DNA of 64,000 nucleotides from Emergencia sp. 1XD21-10 (GCF_009936045.1 NZ_QWEQ01000015.1:1-64000); one strand, 5' to 3'. Shown: positions 54,363-63,308, numbered from the stretch's first letter. The notes: a model not told the origin generated them from the letters alone. Numbers and translations are program-made.

Positions 54363-55985
54363 TCAAACTGATTTTTCTTTTCTTAGCTTTTGATAAGCCT
54401 CCGTTTTGATAACCTCATCAGGTGTTCCAGCCATCAACAGCTTTCCTGCCTCCATGAGGAGAACTTCGTCAAAAGCTTTCAAGTAGTTGCTATCTAAATC
54501 ATGGGTTGCAACAATCACAATTTTATCTTTACGACTCTGCAGAATCCCTGACAGTATTTTTTTATTTGCCATATCCATGGCAGAAAATGGCTCATCATAC
54601 AGTTCAACCGATGCGTTTTCTGCAAAAGCACGGAGCATGCAGATTACCTGTTTTTCTCCTGCGCTAAAATCCAAGCCTCCGAAGTCAAAGTTTTCTAATC
54701 TTTGTTCTTTGTCATAAGCTCCAAACATGGTAACATTTTCTGTGAAATCGCCTTTAAAAATATGACTTCCTACACCGGTTAAGGATACGTAATCCTCTAC
54801 GCATATATCATCGGAGGACGTTCCGTCAAAATAAACCTTTCCAGAATCCTCTACTTTACTTTTACGGATTATTTCAAGAATCGTACTTTTTCCACAACCG
54901 TTGTGTCCAATTAACGCATATTGACGTCCTCTTACGAAGCGATAGCTAAAGTTTTTAATTTCAAACCCCTCAAAGGTCTTGCAAAGGTTCTCAAGCTCAA
55001 GGGTTTCAATGGCGGTTTCCTCTAGTTCCGATTTCAATTCTTTCCTTGCCACACCTTTTCCCAGCTGGTTGATATATTCCATCAGATTTTCCGTAACCTG
55101 CTTTGTCGATTTAATATTGCTGACTTCTTCCAAAATATATCTCAGCGGTTCAATAAAGCTTTCTGCATAACCAAGGGCTGCAACTCCAGTCCCCAGCGTA
55201 ATTTTTGAAAAAACAAAAAGAATCCCGACCGCAGCAAAGGATAGAATATTAACCGCATATAAAAATCCCCCATTTAAGATATGAGTAAATGTGCTGAATT
55301 TCCCGTAGTGAAGCATACTATCTTCTGTTTTCCGCAGCACTTTTGACTGCTCACTTCCCATGGCGTTCTGCGTTTTTTTGTTGACCTCACGAAAACCGGC
55401 AAATAAATCACGCAGCTTTTCTATATAGTTTCCTTGCAGGCACACCCATATTTTCCTGCGTTCTGCCAAGGTTTTCCCTGTAATTGCCGGTGCCAAAAGA
55501 GCAAGCAGTGTTCCCACCACAATTACCAGCCCAATATAAAGATTCAGAGAAAAAATAAATACGCCATACACAAAAATCTGCATTGCAGTCTGTACCACCG
55601 CAACACAGCTGGAAATATATTGACTCGCCACCCCTATATCATTTGTAAAAAGCGATAAATACTCTCCTTGCGACTTCCTCGCAAATTCCCTGTACGGCTG
55701 GTTAAGCAGTGCATGAAACAAATCATCTTTGATTAAAAGATTGAACTTCCAATCAAGCTTCCAGGCATTTCTTTGACTGATATATTCAAAAACACTATTG
55801 ATGATATAGACCAGAATATATAGTCCGATAAGCAGGAGAATTCCATAGTCGCCCCAAATTTTAAATTTTTGATCGAATAGAAGTTTATTCAAATATGGAA
55901 TCGCTGCTAAGGCTGCAATTGAAATAACAGCACAAGATATTTTTGCGAAAATGATTCCTCTCAGTTTATATAAATATTTTTTCAT
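54363..55985 (-). CDS. ABC exporter, fused membrane and ATPase domains
   Basis: 540 residues: six-helix transmembrane domain (about 1-290), then ATPase domain with Walker A IGHNGCGKST, signature DFSAGEKQVI, Walker B VELYDEPFSAMD and H-loop THD. The signature LSGGQ is changed to FSAGE, so the ATPase is slightly unusual but not dead. It lies 121 bp behind the SCIFF maturase gene on the same strand, but a strong terminator separates them. RiPP exporters often sit by their peptide, so it is a candidate exporter for the matured SCIFF peptide. No peptidase domain is fused. The ribosome site is weak. Confidence 0.85.
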   Translation of the reverse strand: MKKYLYKLRGIIFAKISCAVISIAALAAIPYLNKLLFDQKFKIWGDYGILLLIGLYILVYIINSVFEYISQRNAWKLDWKFNLLIKDDLFHALLNQPYREFARKSQGEYLSLFTNDIGVASQYISSCVAVVQTAMQIFVYGVFIFSLNLYIGLVIVVGTLLALLAPAITGKTLAERRKIWVCLQGNYIEKLRDLFAGFREVNKKTQNAMGSEQSKVLRKTEDSMLHYGKFSTFTHILNGGFLYAVNILSFAAVGILFVFSKITLGTGVAALGYAESFIEPLRYILEEVSNIKSTKQVTENLMEYINQLGKGVARKELKSELEETAIETLELENLCKTFEGFEIKNFSYRFVRGRQYALIGHNGCGKSTILEIIRKSKVEDSGKVYFDGTSSDDICVEDYVSLTGVGSHIFKGDFTENVTMFGAYDKEQRLENFDFGGLDFSAGEKQVICMLRAFAENASVELYDEPFSAMDMANKKILSGILQSRKDKIVIVATHDLDSNYLKAFDEVLLMEAGKLLMAGTPDEVIKTEAYQKLRKEKSV

Positions 55986-56051
55986 GCTGCACCTTGTCTT
56001 TCATTTAGTTCAGATATATATTAACTTATTCTGTTTTCTTTTGTCAATAAC

Positions 56052-56093
56052 TGAAAAAACGCTCCGAAGCATTCATCATTTCTTCGGAGCGTT
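56052..56093 (-). terminator. Terminator of the SCIFF operon
   Basis: Minus strand AACGCTCCGAAG ... CTTCGGAGCGTT then TTTTTT, 14 bp behind the maturase stop. Confidence 0.85.
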
Positions 56094-56106
56094 CTATTTA
56101 TTAATT

Positions 56107-57477
56107 TTATTCCATCATTGCAATCTGCATCATGATCGCACATTCCATCCGCTTTTTAAAAAGCTTGCATCCGTAGTCGTAGACGCCTTTGATGGAACCC
56201 GTTGCGTGATATGCGTTAGCTGCGCAACCGCCGCTACAATAAAGACGCGCCCAGCAGTCTCTGCATTCCTCACGGGCATAGACATTGCACATCTTAAAAT
56301 CCTGACGAGTTTCTTCGTTTGTAATGCCGTTCCAAATGTCACCCATCTTGTACTTTTCATCGCCGACAAACTGGTGGCACGGGTATAGGTCGCCCCACGG
56401 CGTCACAGCAAAATACTCCGTTCCCGAGCCGCAGCCGGAAATTCGCTTATAAATACAAGGTCCATGAGTCAAATCTATCATATAATGGTAGAAAGTGAAC
56501 CCGCTTCCCGCTTTCTTTCTGCGAATCATCTCCGTCGCCAGAATTTCGTACTGTTCAAAGAACTTCGGCAAATCCTCTTCCGTCAGCGCAAAAGGATCCT
56601 CCGGCGGACATACCACCGGTTCCATGGAAAGTTCCGTAAAGCCCAGGTCTGCCATATGGAAAATATCTTCTGTAAAATCTACATTATTATGAGTAAAGGT
56701 GCCTCTCATATAGTAGCCTTTGCCACCTCTTGCCGCAACCAGCTTCTGGAACTTCGGCACGATCAAATCGTAACTGCCTTCATCAGATGCTGTTCTTCTC
56801 AGTCGATCGTGAACTTCTTTGCGTCCGTCCAGACTGAGCACTACATTGTGCATTTCCTTGTTTGCAAATGCAATGACATCATCGTCAATACCTACACCGT
56901 TGGTGGTCAGCGTAAAGCGGAAATTTTTTCCATGCCGCTTCTCCACGCTGCGGCCATACGCAACCAGGTCCTTCACCACCTGCCAGTTCATCAAAGGCTC
57001 GCCGCCAAAGAAGTCCACTTCCAAATTGCGTCTGTCACCGGAATTTTCGATGAGAAAATCCAGCGCCTGCTTTCCTGTTTCAAAGGACATCAGTCCCCGC
57101 TCACCATTAAAATTCCCCTGGCTTGCAAAGCAATAGCTACAGTTTAAGTTGCAGGTATGCGCAACGTGAAGGCAAAGCGCCTTTACTTCCGTATGGCGAT
57201 TCTTCAAATCGTAAGCATTTGGTTCGTAGATGTCTTCTGTAAAAAGTTTTCTCTGCTCCTGTAGCGTTTCAATATCGTCTATGACTTCCAGCACTTCCTG
57301 CCGGGTTACATCAGCTTTGCCTGCGTACTTGTCCAAAATCTTTGCGACCAGCGTCTCTTTTTCCTCAGAAAAGAAATCATGGATGATGTCATACGCAACA
57401 TCATCCACTACATGTACCGAACCGCTATAAACATCTAAAACGATATTGTATCCGTTTAGTTTATACTGGTGTATCAT
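56107..57477 (-). CDS. SCIFF radical SAM maturase
   Basis: 456 residues. Radical SAM cluster CxxxCxxC at Cys109, Cys113, Cys116 (TCNLNCSYCFAS), with the preceding SCIFF-maturase N-terminal region that recognises the leader peptide. The C-terminal SPASM region has many cysteines (CIYKRISGCGSGTEYF, YPCHQF, FKMCNVYAREECRDCWARLYCSGGCAANAYH, YGCKLF), as in TIGR03974-type enzymes. Introduces thioether crosslinks in the SCIFF peptide, joining Cys sulfur to carbons of nearby residues (known for the family). Starts 1 base after the peptide's stop, so the two genes are co-translated. Confidence 0.95.
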   Translation of the reverse strand: MIHQYKLNGYNIVLDVYSGSVHVVDDVAYDIIHDFFSEEKETLVAKILDKYAGKADVTRQEVLEVIDDIETLQEQRKLFTEDIYEPNAYDLKNRHTEVKALCLHVAHTCNLNCSYCFASQGNFNGERGLMSFETGKQALDFLIENSGDRRNLEVDFFGGEPLMNWQVVKDLVAYGRSVEKRHGKNFRFTLTTNGVGIDDDVIAFANKEMHNVVLSLDGRKEVHDRLRRTASDEGSYDLIVPKFQKLVAARGGKGYYMRGTFTHNNVDFTEDIFHMADLGFTELSMEPVVCPPEDPFALTEEDLPKFFEQYEILATEMIRRKKAGSGFTFYHYMIDLTHGPCIYKRISGCGSGTEYFAVTPWGDLYPCHQFVGDEKYKMGDIWNGITNEETRQDFKMCNVYAREECRDCWARLYCSGGCAANAYHATGSIKGVYDYGCKLFKKRMECAIMMQIAMME

Positions 57478-57478
57478 C

Positions 57479-57622
57479 TTAGTTCTTCTTCTCGCACTCC
57501 TGATTTGCTACACCGCAGGAAGTTTTGCAAGCTGACTGGCAAGAAGTCTGGCATTCGCCGCAGCCACCGTTCTTCATGCTCTGTTCTAAGTTTCTTGTTT
57601 CGATTGTCTTGATTCTTTTCAT
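57479..57622 (-). CDS. SCIFF ranthipeptide precursor
   Basis: 47 residues, too short for most gene callers: MKRIKTIETRNLEQSMKNGG then CGECQTSCQSACKTSCGVAN and QECEKKN. Six cysteines (residues 21, 24, 28, 32, 36, 43) as in the SCIFF (six cysteines in forty-five) family. It has an AGAAAGG ribosome site and a TTGACA/TAAAAT promoter, and lies directly before its maturase. The family is conserved across Clostridia and may have a signalling or redox role; its mature function is not settled. The last cysteine is followed by a short tail. Confidence 0.97.
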   Translation of the reverse strand: MKRIKTIETRNLEQSMKNGGCGECQTSCQSACKTSCGVANQECEKKN

Positions 57623-57664
57623 TTTATATCTACCTTTCTATTTGTAATCTTTCACTATTTTCTT

Positions 57665-57694
57665 ATTTTACCTTATGGTGCGGCACACTGTCAA
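57665..57694 (-). promoter_or_regulatory. Promoter of the SCIFF operon
   Basis: Minus strand TTGACA (57689-57694), 18-bp spacer, TAAAAT (57665-57670), about 42 bp before the peptide start. A GTGCGG/CCGCAC inverted repeat (57677-57684 with 57713-57718) spans the -35 box and could be an operator. Confidence 0.65.
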
Positions 57695-57731
57695 GTCCCG
57701 TATCACCGCACACACGGCAAAGTCTGCCCAT

Positions 57732-58622
57732 TTATTTTAAATAAGAGAAAGTAATGGGTTTTACACTCCGGTCCAGCTTATCAAAAGCATAACCTTCATC
57801 CTGCAGCTGCTCGATAATTTCAGGCAGTGCCTCCACGGTGGATCCCATGCTGGCACTATCGTGCATCAGTACGATACTTCTGTCAGCATTATGCACGCCG
57901 TTTAAGATTCGTTCTGCAATCACATCGCTGGACGGATTTCCTGATGCCGCATCCTCTGCAGAGGCATTCCAGTCAAAATACACAAACCCACGCCTGTACA
58001 TCTCTGCGATAATCTGCTGACAAAGTGTATAATTATAAGTATTGACAGAACCGCCTGGAAAACGGAAAATTTCTGCCCGATAAGAAAATTCCTCATAAAG
58101 CTCTGTCCAGAGTTTTTCAAAATCCGCAAGATAAGTGTCCATCGACTGATAAACGTATTCGTAGGAGTGAGTATACGTGTGAATACCGATAGTATGTCCT
58201 TCATCAATAATCCGCTGTACAATGTCTCTATTTTCGCTGATCTTACCTACTACAAAAAAGGTCGCTTTAATATTGTGTTCCTTCAGAATGTCCAGCACCT
58301 CTGGCGTGCACGTCTGAGAAGGTCCGTCATCAAAGGTCAGGTATACCGTTTTTGACTTCGCCTTTGCCTGCCGGAATTCATCCCGAATATAAAGTGATGC
58401 ATACTTTTCCTGATAAGGAAGTGCCTCCTCTTCAACAATCAGCGCAGAATCTGCATTTTGGGTTTCGTTTCCGCCAGAATCTGTGCCACTGCCAGCTTCT
58501 GCAGACAATGCCGTCACTCTCACAGAGAGAACGATGACCGCCACCGTCAAGATGAGAAGGATGCCCAGCACTGTAAATGTAATAAGTCGCTTAAAAAATC
58601 TTACTGAAAATCTGCCTTCCAT
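57732..58622 (-). CDS. Membrane-anchored polysaccharide deacetylase (PgdA/PdaB-like)
   Basis: 296 residues. An N-terminal signal anchor (about 10-37), a linker, then a NodB-type catalytic domain: TVYLTFDDGPSQTCTPEVLDIL (the metal and base aspartates), HTIGIHTYTHSYEYV (metal histidines), and RFPGGSVNTYN. Removes acetyl groups from GlcNAc or MurNAc of peptidoglycan outside the cell. Last gene of the envelope operon behind two bactofilins, 6 bp after the nearer one. Confidence 0.92.
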   Translation of the reverse strand: MEGRFSVRFFKRLITFTVLGILLILTVAVIVLSVRVTALSAEAGSGTDSGGNETQNADSALIVEEEALPYQEKYASLYIRDEFRQAKAKSKTVYLTFDDGPSQTCTPEVLDILKEHNIKATFFVVGKISENRDIVQRIIDEGHTIGIHTYTHSYEYVYQSMDTYLADFEKLWTELYEEFSYRAEIFRFPGGSVNTYNYTLCQQIIAEMYRRGFVYFDWNASAEDAASGNPSSDVIAERILNGVHNADRSIVLMHDSASMGSTVEALPEIIEQLQDEGYAFDKLDRSVKPITFSYLK

Positions 58623-58628
58623 ATTTAT

Positions 58629-59135
58629 TTACCGAACCACTTGCATACTTCCCAGGAGCTGTGCCCCTGCATCAACAGAGATAGATTTTGTGCGAATTCC
58701 GCCTGTAATGCTGGCGCTGCTGTGGATCTGCACTTCCGAAGTCGCCTCTATATTTCCCTTAATGGTGCCGTCTGCGGAAAGCACACTGCAGAAAATTCTC
58801 CCTTCCACTTTGGAGTCTGCATCCATCAGGATATTTTCTTTTACGGTGAGATTGGATTTCAGCTGGCAGCCAGTCAGCTTCAGATTACTGCAGGCGATAT
58901 CACCCGAAATCTTGCCTGTTGCAGTGATGTTTCCTGCTGCTGTTACATTGCCTTCTACCTCTCCGTATATCATTAGGTGCCCACGAGTCACAATATCGCC
59001 CGTCACCTTGGTATTCGCTGCAATCACACCGGTCTCATCTATAGGCAGCACGCCCTCATGGTTTTTTTCCTCTTCAGCAGTCTCTTCCTGTACTGGTTCT
59101 TCGTATTCTGTCTGCTGTTTCTTTTCTTCTTCCAT
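58629..59135 (-). CDS. Bactofilin (polymer-forming cytoskeletal protein), 1
   Basis: 168 residues: an acidic N-terminal tail and then a beta-helix DUF583/bactofilin domain (VIAANTKVTGDIVTRGHLMIYGEVEGNVTAAGNITATGKISGDIACSNLKLTG). Bactofilins polymerise without nucleotide and organise cell-wall enzymes. It is 2 bp behind a second bactofilin and directly before the deacetylase, so it may position that enzyme. Confidence 0.92.
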   Translation of the reverse strand: MEEEKKQQTEYEEPVQEETAEEEKNHEGVLPIDETGVIAANTKVTGDIVTRGHLMIYGEVEGNVTAAGNITATGKISGDIACSNLKLTGCQLKSNLTVKENILMDADSKVEGRIFCSVLSADGTIKGNIEATSEVQIHSSASITGGIRTKSISVDAGAQLLGSMQVVR

Positions 59136-59137
59136 GT

Positions 59138-59848
59138 TTACTCTCCAATACTAAAAAGTTGCTCTTCATCAAAAGTAAAGCTGCGGGTATTCCTCGTTGT
59201 CACATTGCCATTGATGACGCAGCCTCGCTCGGAATTCAGTTCCCCAGTATCAATGTTTCCCACGACCACAGCACTTTCCGTAATATCAACGACGTTTTTG
59301 ATTTCCAGATTGCCTTTTACTTTTCCTTTTGTCTGCAAATTCGCCGACTTGATATCGCCCACAATTACTGCCGCATGTTCAATGCACGCATCTGCACTGA
59401 CCTTCACAGCACCTTTAATACTACCGCTTACCGCCAGACTTTCTGTGGCAACATCTCCGATTATCTTTCCATTGACGATGACGGACGATGTCGTATTCAA
59501 ATCGCCAAAAATACATCCATTTGCCTTTACTTGGTCCGCCCCTTCTATATTGCCGGTAATCACCATGCTGCTGCTGATGACAGTTCCTGCCTCCTGATTA
59601 AATTCAGGCACAAGAATTTCCATCTGCGGTCTGATACGCGGTTCCATCTGCGGCATCCGAAATGGCTCGCTGGTCTTATCTCTATCTTGCGCAAAATCCT
59701 CACGCTTTTCGGCGGTCTTAACTTTTTCTTTTGACGTTTCATCGTCAAATCCGGTCAGTTCTTTCATCGCCTGTGTAAAATTCGAAATTGATGACATGAA
59801 AATTTCCTCAACTTTTCTGACTTCTGCTATGTCTATTCTCTCTGCCAT
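59138..59848 (-). CDS. Bactofilin, 2
   Basis: 236 residues from ATG 59848 (the in-frame TTG nine codons earlier has no better ribosome site). N-terminal helical and charged region (about 1-90) and a beta-helix bactofilin core (GTVISSSMVITGNIEGADQVKANGCIFGDLNTTSSVIVNGKIIGDVATESLAVSGSIKGAVKVSAD). Longer than typical bactofilins because of the N-terminal part. It probably co-assembles with bactofilin 1; the pair is translated as one unit. Confidence 0.9.
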   Translation of the reverse strand: MAERIDIAEVRKVEEIFMSSISNFTQAMKELTGFDDETSKEKVKTAEKREDFAQDRDKTSEPFRMPQMEPRIRPQMEILVPEFNQEAGTVISSSMVITGNIEGADQVKANGCIFGDLNTTSSVIVNGKIIGDVATESLAVSGSIKGAVKVSADACIEHAAVIVGDIKSANLQTKGKVKGNLEIKNVVDITESAVVVGNIDTGELNSERGCVINGNVTTRNTRSFTFDEEQLFSIGE

Positions 59849-59921
59849 TTTATCATCTTTTTCGCCCAAGTTCAATTAGATTCTACATATATCGACAGCT
59901 TTTCACTTATAATCGTTTTTT

Positions 59922-60845
59922 CTACTCTTTTATTTTGCACCTGCGCACGGTGCGTCCCATCTCATCTGTGCAAGTGCAGGCTCCACAAATCCCCTCACCA
60001 CAGCACATATTTCCTTCTACCGGTCGTACAATGCTGCTTCCTGCTGCTCTCTCAACCTGACTGGCATAATATGGAGAAGTCAATGCAAACACATTGAGAG
60101 AATCACTTTCCTCCATATGATCCAAATCATCTAAAGAGCAAAGACCTTCCTTGGCAAAGTCCCGCACTTCAACTGCTTCTGCCGGCAAATCCCCAAAATA
60201 GTCGTGAAAGAAATCAAAGCCTACCTTTTCCAAATCAACATAGACATGCAGTTGCCCAAGCCATCTGCTATACCGCTTCCCGCCATCCAGAAAGTTGCGC
60301 AGCGGCGCAATCGCAATGCCTTTTGCATAGACAAAAGCTTCCTGTGCATTTTCCCTAAGCGCGCCAAAACCCGAAAGGGCATTATAATATACGCCTCGAA
60401 TCCACAGATTTTTTTCCGCCTGAAAGATGCTGCTGCTCTTCGGACCGCACCGGCAAATACCAAGATGCAAAAGTCCCGCTTCCGGTTCCGCTTTTAGAAC
60501 AGAGATTGGCGCATCATACCATTTTGCCTCATCCTCGGCCCGCACAAACACGTACGCTCCTGCTGTCTGTGCCTTTTGGCAGAATCCGCGGTCAGCCTCG
60601 ACAATAAAGACTTTTAAATCATCGCTGTAGGTCTTAATCTGCTTAATTTTAAGCAGCTTATCCTTGCGGCTTAAAATCACGCTGCGGCCATTTTGTTCAT
60701 ACAGAGAATAAATACAGGTGCCCTGCCAGCTGCACTCCTGACACGTTCCACCGCGCAGCTTTGCGCAAATCAGACACTGTCCGCATTCTGCCAGCGCACA
60801 AGGGCATCCCTGACGTCCTGCATCAATACATCTACTTTTCTTCAT
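59922..60845 (-). CDS. Iron-sulfur protein with PyrK-like 2Fe-2S C-terminus
   Basis: 307 residues from ATG 60845, 7 bases after AGGGGG. The N-terminal 45 residues hold nine cysteines (C-GCPCALAECGQCLICAK, CQECSWQGTC), enough for one or two 4Fe-4S clusters. The middle has a ferredoxin-reductase-like fold (VFVRAEDEAKWYDAPISVL). The C-terminal GNMCCGEGICGACTCTDEMGRTVRRC is the 2Fe-2S loop of PyrK/DHODB-type electron-transfer subunits. No pyrD lies next to it, so a role in pyrimidine synthesis is unlikely. It overlaps dacF by 14 bp in the envelope operon; the link between redox protein and cell wall is unexplained. Confidence 0.82.
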   Translation of the reverse strand: MKKSRCIDAGRQGCPCALAECGQCLICAKLRGGTCQECSWQGTCIYSLYEQNGRSVILSRKDKLLKIKQIKTYSDDLKVFIVEADRGFCQKAQTAGAYVFVRAEDEAKWYDAPISVLKAEPEAGLLHLGICRCGPKSSSIFQAEKNLWIRGVYYNALSGFGALRENAQEAFVYAKGIAIAPLRNFLDGGKRYSRWLGQLHVYVDLEKVGFDFFHDYFGDLPAEAVEVRDFAKEGLCSLDDLDHMEESDSLNVFALTSPYYASQVERAAGSSIVRPVEGNMCCGEGICGACTCTDEMGRTVRRCKIKE

Positions 60846-61680
60846 CCTCAATCCCCCTCACTTCATACCCATAATCCATCAGCGCATAAGCGTCATTAAA
60901 CCAGTTTCCATCAGATAATACCACGCAAATCAGTTCCGTATCCTGTCGCTTAGATGATGCTACCAGTGTTCTTCCGCTCATCTTGGTAAATCCGATTTTA
61001 ATCCCTGTGGCGCCCTCATACTGAAACACCGTCTTGTTTTTGTTATGGTATTCTTCCCAGGACTTTGCACCCACTATTTCCCGGAAAATCTTGTTTTGCA
61101 TGGCCTCTTTTGCGATGGTCGCAAGATCTCGTGCCGTCGTATAATGGTTATCATCATAAAGCCCGCTGGGATTAACAAAATTGGTCCCGGTGCAGCCTAG
61201 TTTCTCCGCCTTTTCATTCATCAGCTGTACAAAGTGTTCTGTGTTTCCGCCCATAATAGCAGCCAGTGCTGTGGCGCCGTCGTTTCCAGACCTGAGCATT
61301 ACACCGTAAAGCAGATTTTCCAACGTTCTTTCTTCTCCTTTTTTCAAATACAGGGAAGATCCTTCCACGCCTACTGCTTCCTCCGGAATTTTCACTGTCG
61401 TATCTATGCCTGCGCCGATTTGTTCACAGACGTCCAAAGTCACAAGAGCAGTCATAATCTTCGTCGTGCTGGCAGGATACCCTTTTTCATCTGCATTTTT
61501 CTCAAAAAGCACCTCGCCGCTTTTTCCGTCAATTAAAATCGCCTGCTTGGCGCTTATCGTCGGCGGCTGTACCATATCTGCAGCCGCCGCTTCACCCTCC
61601 GGCTCTGCAATATAGCCAAAGATCATAGCGCCCAGCGCAAATCCTAATATCGTTCCTATGATAATCAATATTTTCTTCAT
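60832..61680 (-). CDS. dacF: D-alanyl-D-alanine carboxypeptidase (PBP5/DacF-like)
   Basis: 282 residues. Signal anchor (about 1-25), then the serine-peptidase motifs: ASTTKIMTALV (SxxK nucleophile), RSGNDGATAL (SxN) and IKIGFTKMSG, where the usual KTG is KIG. It trims the terminal D-alanine of peptidoglycan side chains, on the outer face of the membrane. It is somewhat short (no C-terminal membrane helix), and KIG in place of KTG is not usual. The start codon follows a hairpin whose 3' arm contains the ribosome site. Confidence 0.88.
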   Translation of the reverse strand: MKKILIIIGTILGFALGAMIFGYIAEPEGEAAAADMVQPPTISAKQAILIDGKSGEVLFEKNADEKGYPASTTKIMTALVTLDVCEQIGAGIDTTVKIPEEAVGVEGSSLYLKKGEERTLENLLYGVMLRSGNDGATALAAIMGGNTEHFVQLMNEKAEKLGCTGTNFVNPSGLYDDNHYTTARDLATIAKEAMQNKIFREIVGAKSWEEYHNKNKTVFQYEGATGIKIGFTKMSGRTLVASSKRQDTELICVVLSDGNWFNDAYALMDYGYEVRGIEDEEK

Positions 61681-61689
61681 AATAAAAAA

Positions 61690-61722
61690 TCTCCCATACC
61701 TAATCTATTTTAGGATGGGAGA
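61690..61722 (-). terminator. Hairpin over the dacF ribosome site
   Basis: Minus strand TCTCCCATCCTAA ... TTAGGTATGGGAGA followed by TTTTTTATTATG. The 3' arm holds GGGAG, the likely ribosome site of dacF, so the hairpin could both terminate and block translation. It lies between pepV and dacF. Confidence 0.7.
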
Positions 61723-61734
61723 AATATGACTGGT

Positions 61735-63141
61735 TTATTTTTTCATTGTCAGCAGCCCTTTCAGCGCCTCGATGTAGATAAGCGTCATCTTATCCAGACT
61801 TTCTAAATCCAGAAATTCATCTGCTTCGTGGGCCAACTCCTCCTCATAAGGAAATAACGGTCCAAAAGCCACTGCATTCGGAATCGTTCTCGCATATGTT
61901 GCACCCCCAATAGCAATTGGAAGGGACTCATAGTCCCTGCTAATCTTCTGATAAGCATTCATGAGGACTCCAATAAAGTCCGATCCAGCATCCACATACA
62001 GCCCGTTCATATGACTTGTAATATCCATTTTCATCCCTGCGCGTCTGCAGGTCTCTTCGGCTGCTGAAAACACCTTGACTTTATCCACAGTGGCAGGATA
62101 TCTGACACTGACGCCAAAAGTAAGTTTTCCGCATTCTAACGCTATGGTTCCCACATTAAAAGTCAGTTTGCCGGAAGCTTCATCCGCAAAATTCAAGCCA
62201 AATTTTTCTCCATAATAGGTCATGCCGATATACTGATTATAGGTTTTATATACCGGCGCTATATCAAATTCTGCGCTGACCTCTTCCAGGGTTTTCATCA
62301 TCAGACTGATGGCGTTCAAACCTTTTTCCGGAGACATGGCGTGAGTGCTCTTTCCCGAAACGGTCACGAAAATGCTGCAATGTTCCTGCTGCGCGCAGAT
62401 ATGTTCAAAGGCATTCAGTACCGCAGTAAGGTTTGCAGCGGTTTCTGTATCCGGACACCGCAAGGTGCAATGTGCTTTTCCCGGTACTACGTTTTTGGCT
62501 GCTCCGCCGTAAAGAGACTCCACTGCAATTTGACAGCCAATGTCCCCGTCCGTTTCATAGGAAAAGTCCACATCCAGAAGACCCTTTTCGCAGTGAATCA
62601 GAGGAAAGTTTCCATCCGGCACGATGGAGCAGTCCGGCATCCGGTCTGCCTTTTTCGCATAGTGCTCAATACATCTCCAGTTTTCCTCCTCATCACAACC
62701 GATAATCATCCGAATCGCCGTTTCCGCTGGAATCAGATTCTCCTCCATCAGATATTTGACTGCATAAAGACAAGATATAATTGGACCCTTATCATCCAAA
62801 GTACCCCTGCCGTACAGCTTGCCATCTATCTCCTTTATTTCAAAAGGCGCCGTATGCCAGCCTTCTCCTGCCGCCACCACATCTGCATGACCCAAAATTC
62901 CAATCAGCCGATCGCCTCCGCCTGCCGTCATTTCTCCGGCGTAGCCGTCAAAGTTTTTCACCTCCATTCCCATGGATCTTCCTTTGTTCAAAATCCATGT
63001 AAGAGCCTGCGCAGCTTTCTGCCCAAAAGGTCTTCCCTCCCCTTTCGTTTCTTCATCTAAAATGCTTGGAATCGCTGAAAATTCTTTGATATCCATTATC
63101 ATCTGTTCTCTGTTTTTCTTTACGAAATCTTCCGCTTTCAT
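61735..63141 (-). CDS. pepV: M20 family dipeptidase (PepV-like)
   Basis: 468 residues, usual for PepV. Metal-site motifs: ILGHADVVAAGEGW, GRGTLDDKGPIISCLYAVK, IGCDEEENWRCIEHY, PDGNFPLIHCEKG and YGGAAKNVVPGKAHC. Cleaves dipeptides and some tripeptides for amino-acid supply. It is the first gene of the operon; a hairpin follows, so downstream expression may be reduced. AGGGAGG before ATG. Confidence 0.93.
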   Translation of the reverse strand: MKAEDFVKKNREQMIMDIKEFSAIPSILDEETKGEGRPFGQKAAQALTWILNKGRSMGMEVKNFDGYAGEMTAGGGDRLIGILGHADVVAAGEGWHTAPFEIKEIDGKLYGRGTLDDKGPIISCLYAVKYLMEENLIPAETAIRMIIGCDEEENWRCIEHYAKKADRMPDCSIVPDGNFPLIHCEKGLLDVDFSYETDGDIGCQIAVESLYGGAAKNVVPGKAHCTLRCPDTETAANLTAVLNAFEHICAQQEHCSIFVTVSGKSTHAMSPEKGLNAISLMMKTLEEVSAEFDIAPVYKTYNQYIGMTYYGEKFGLNFADEASGKLTFNVGTIALECGKLTFGVSVRYPATVDKVKVFSAAEETCRRAGMKMDITSHMNGLYVDAGSDFIGVLMNAYQKISRDYESLPIAIGGATYARTIPNAVAFGPLFPYEEELAHEADEFLDLESLDKMTLIYIEALKGLLTMKK

Positions 63142-63308
63142 CGCAATCCTCCCTATGATAGTTTTGTAAAGATTTTATAAGAGTATGGCTCTTTTTTCAT
63201 TGTACTGACTACAAAAAAAGAAGGTTCGATTTAAAATTATTCTAAAGAAACAGAAAAAAGCTCCAGCTATAATGAGACCATATTATGCGTCAAAAAGGAG
63301 GACACATC
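63142..63308. other. Divergent intergenic region pepV/M29 aminopeptidase
   Basis: Holds TATAAT at about 63268 for the plus-strand gene; no clear -35. Otherwise I see no feature. Confidence 0.35.

Noticed and set aside
56464-57147. Plus-strand open frame of 227 codons
   Set aside because: Runs against the SCIFF maturase gene and shows no family motif.
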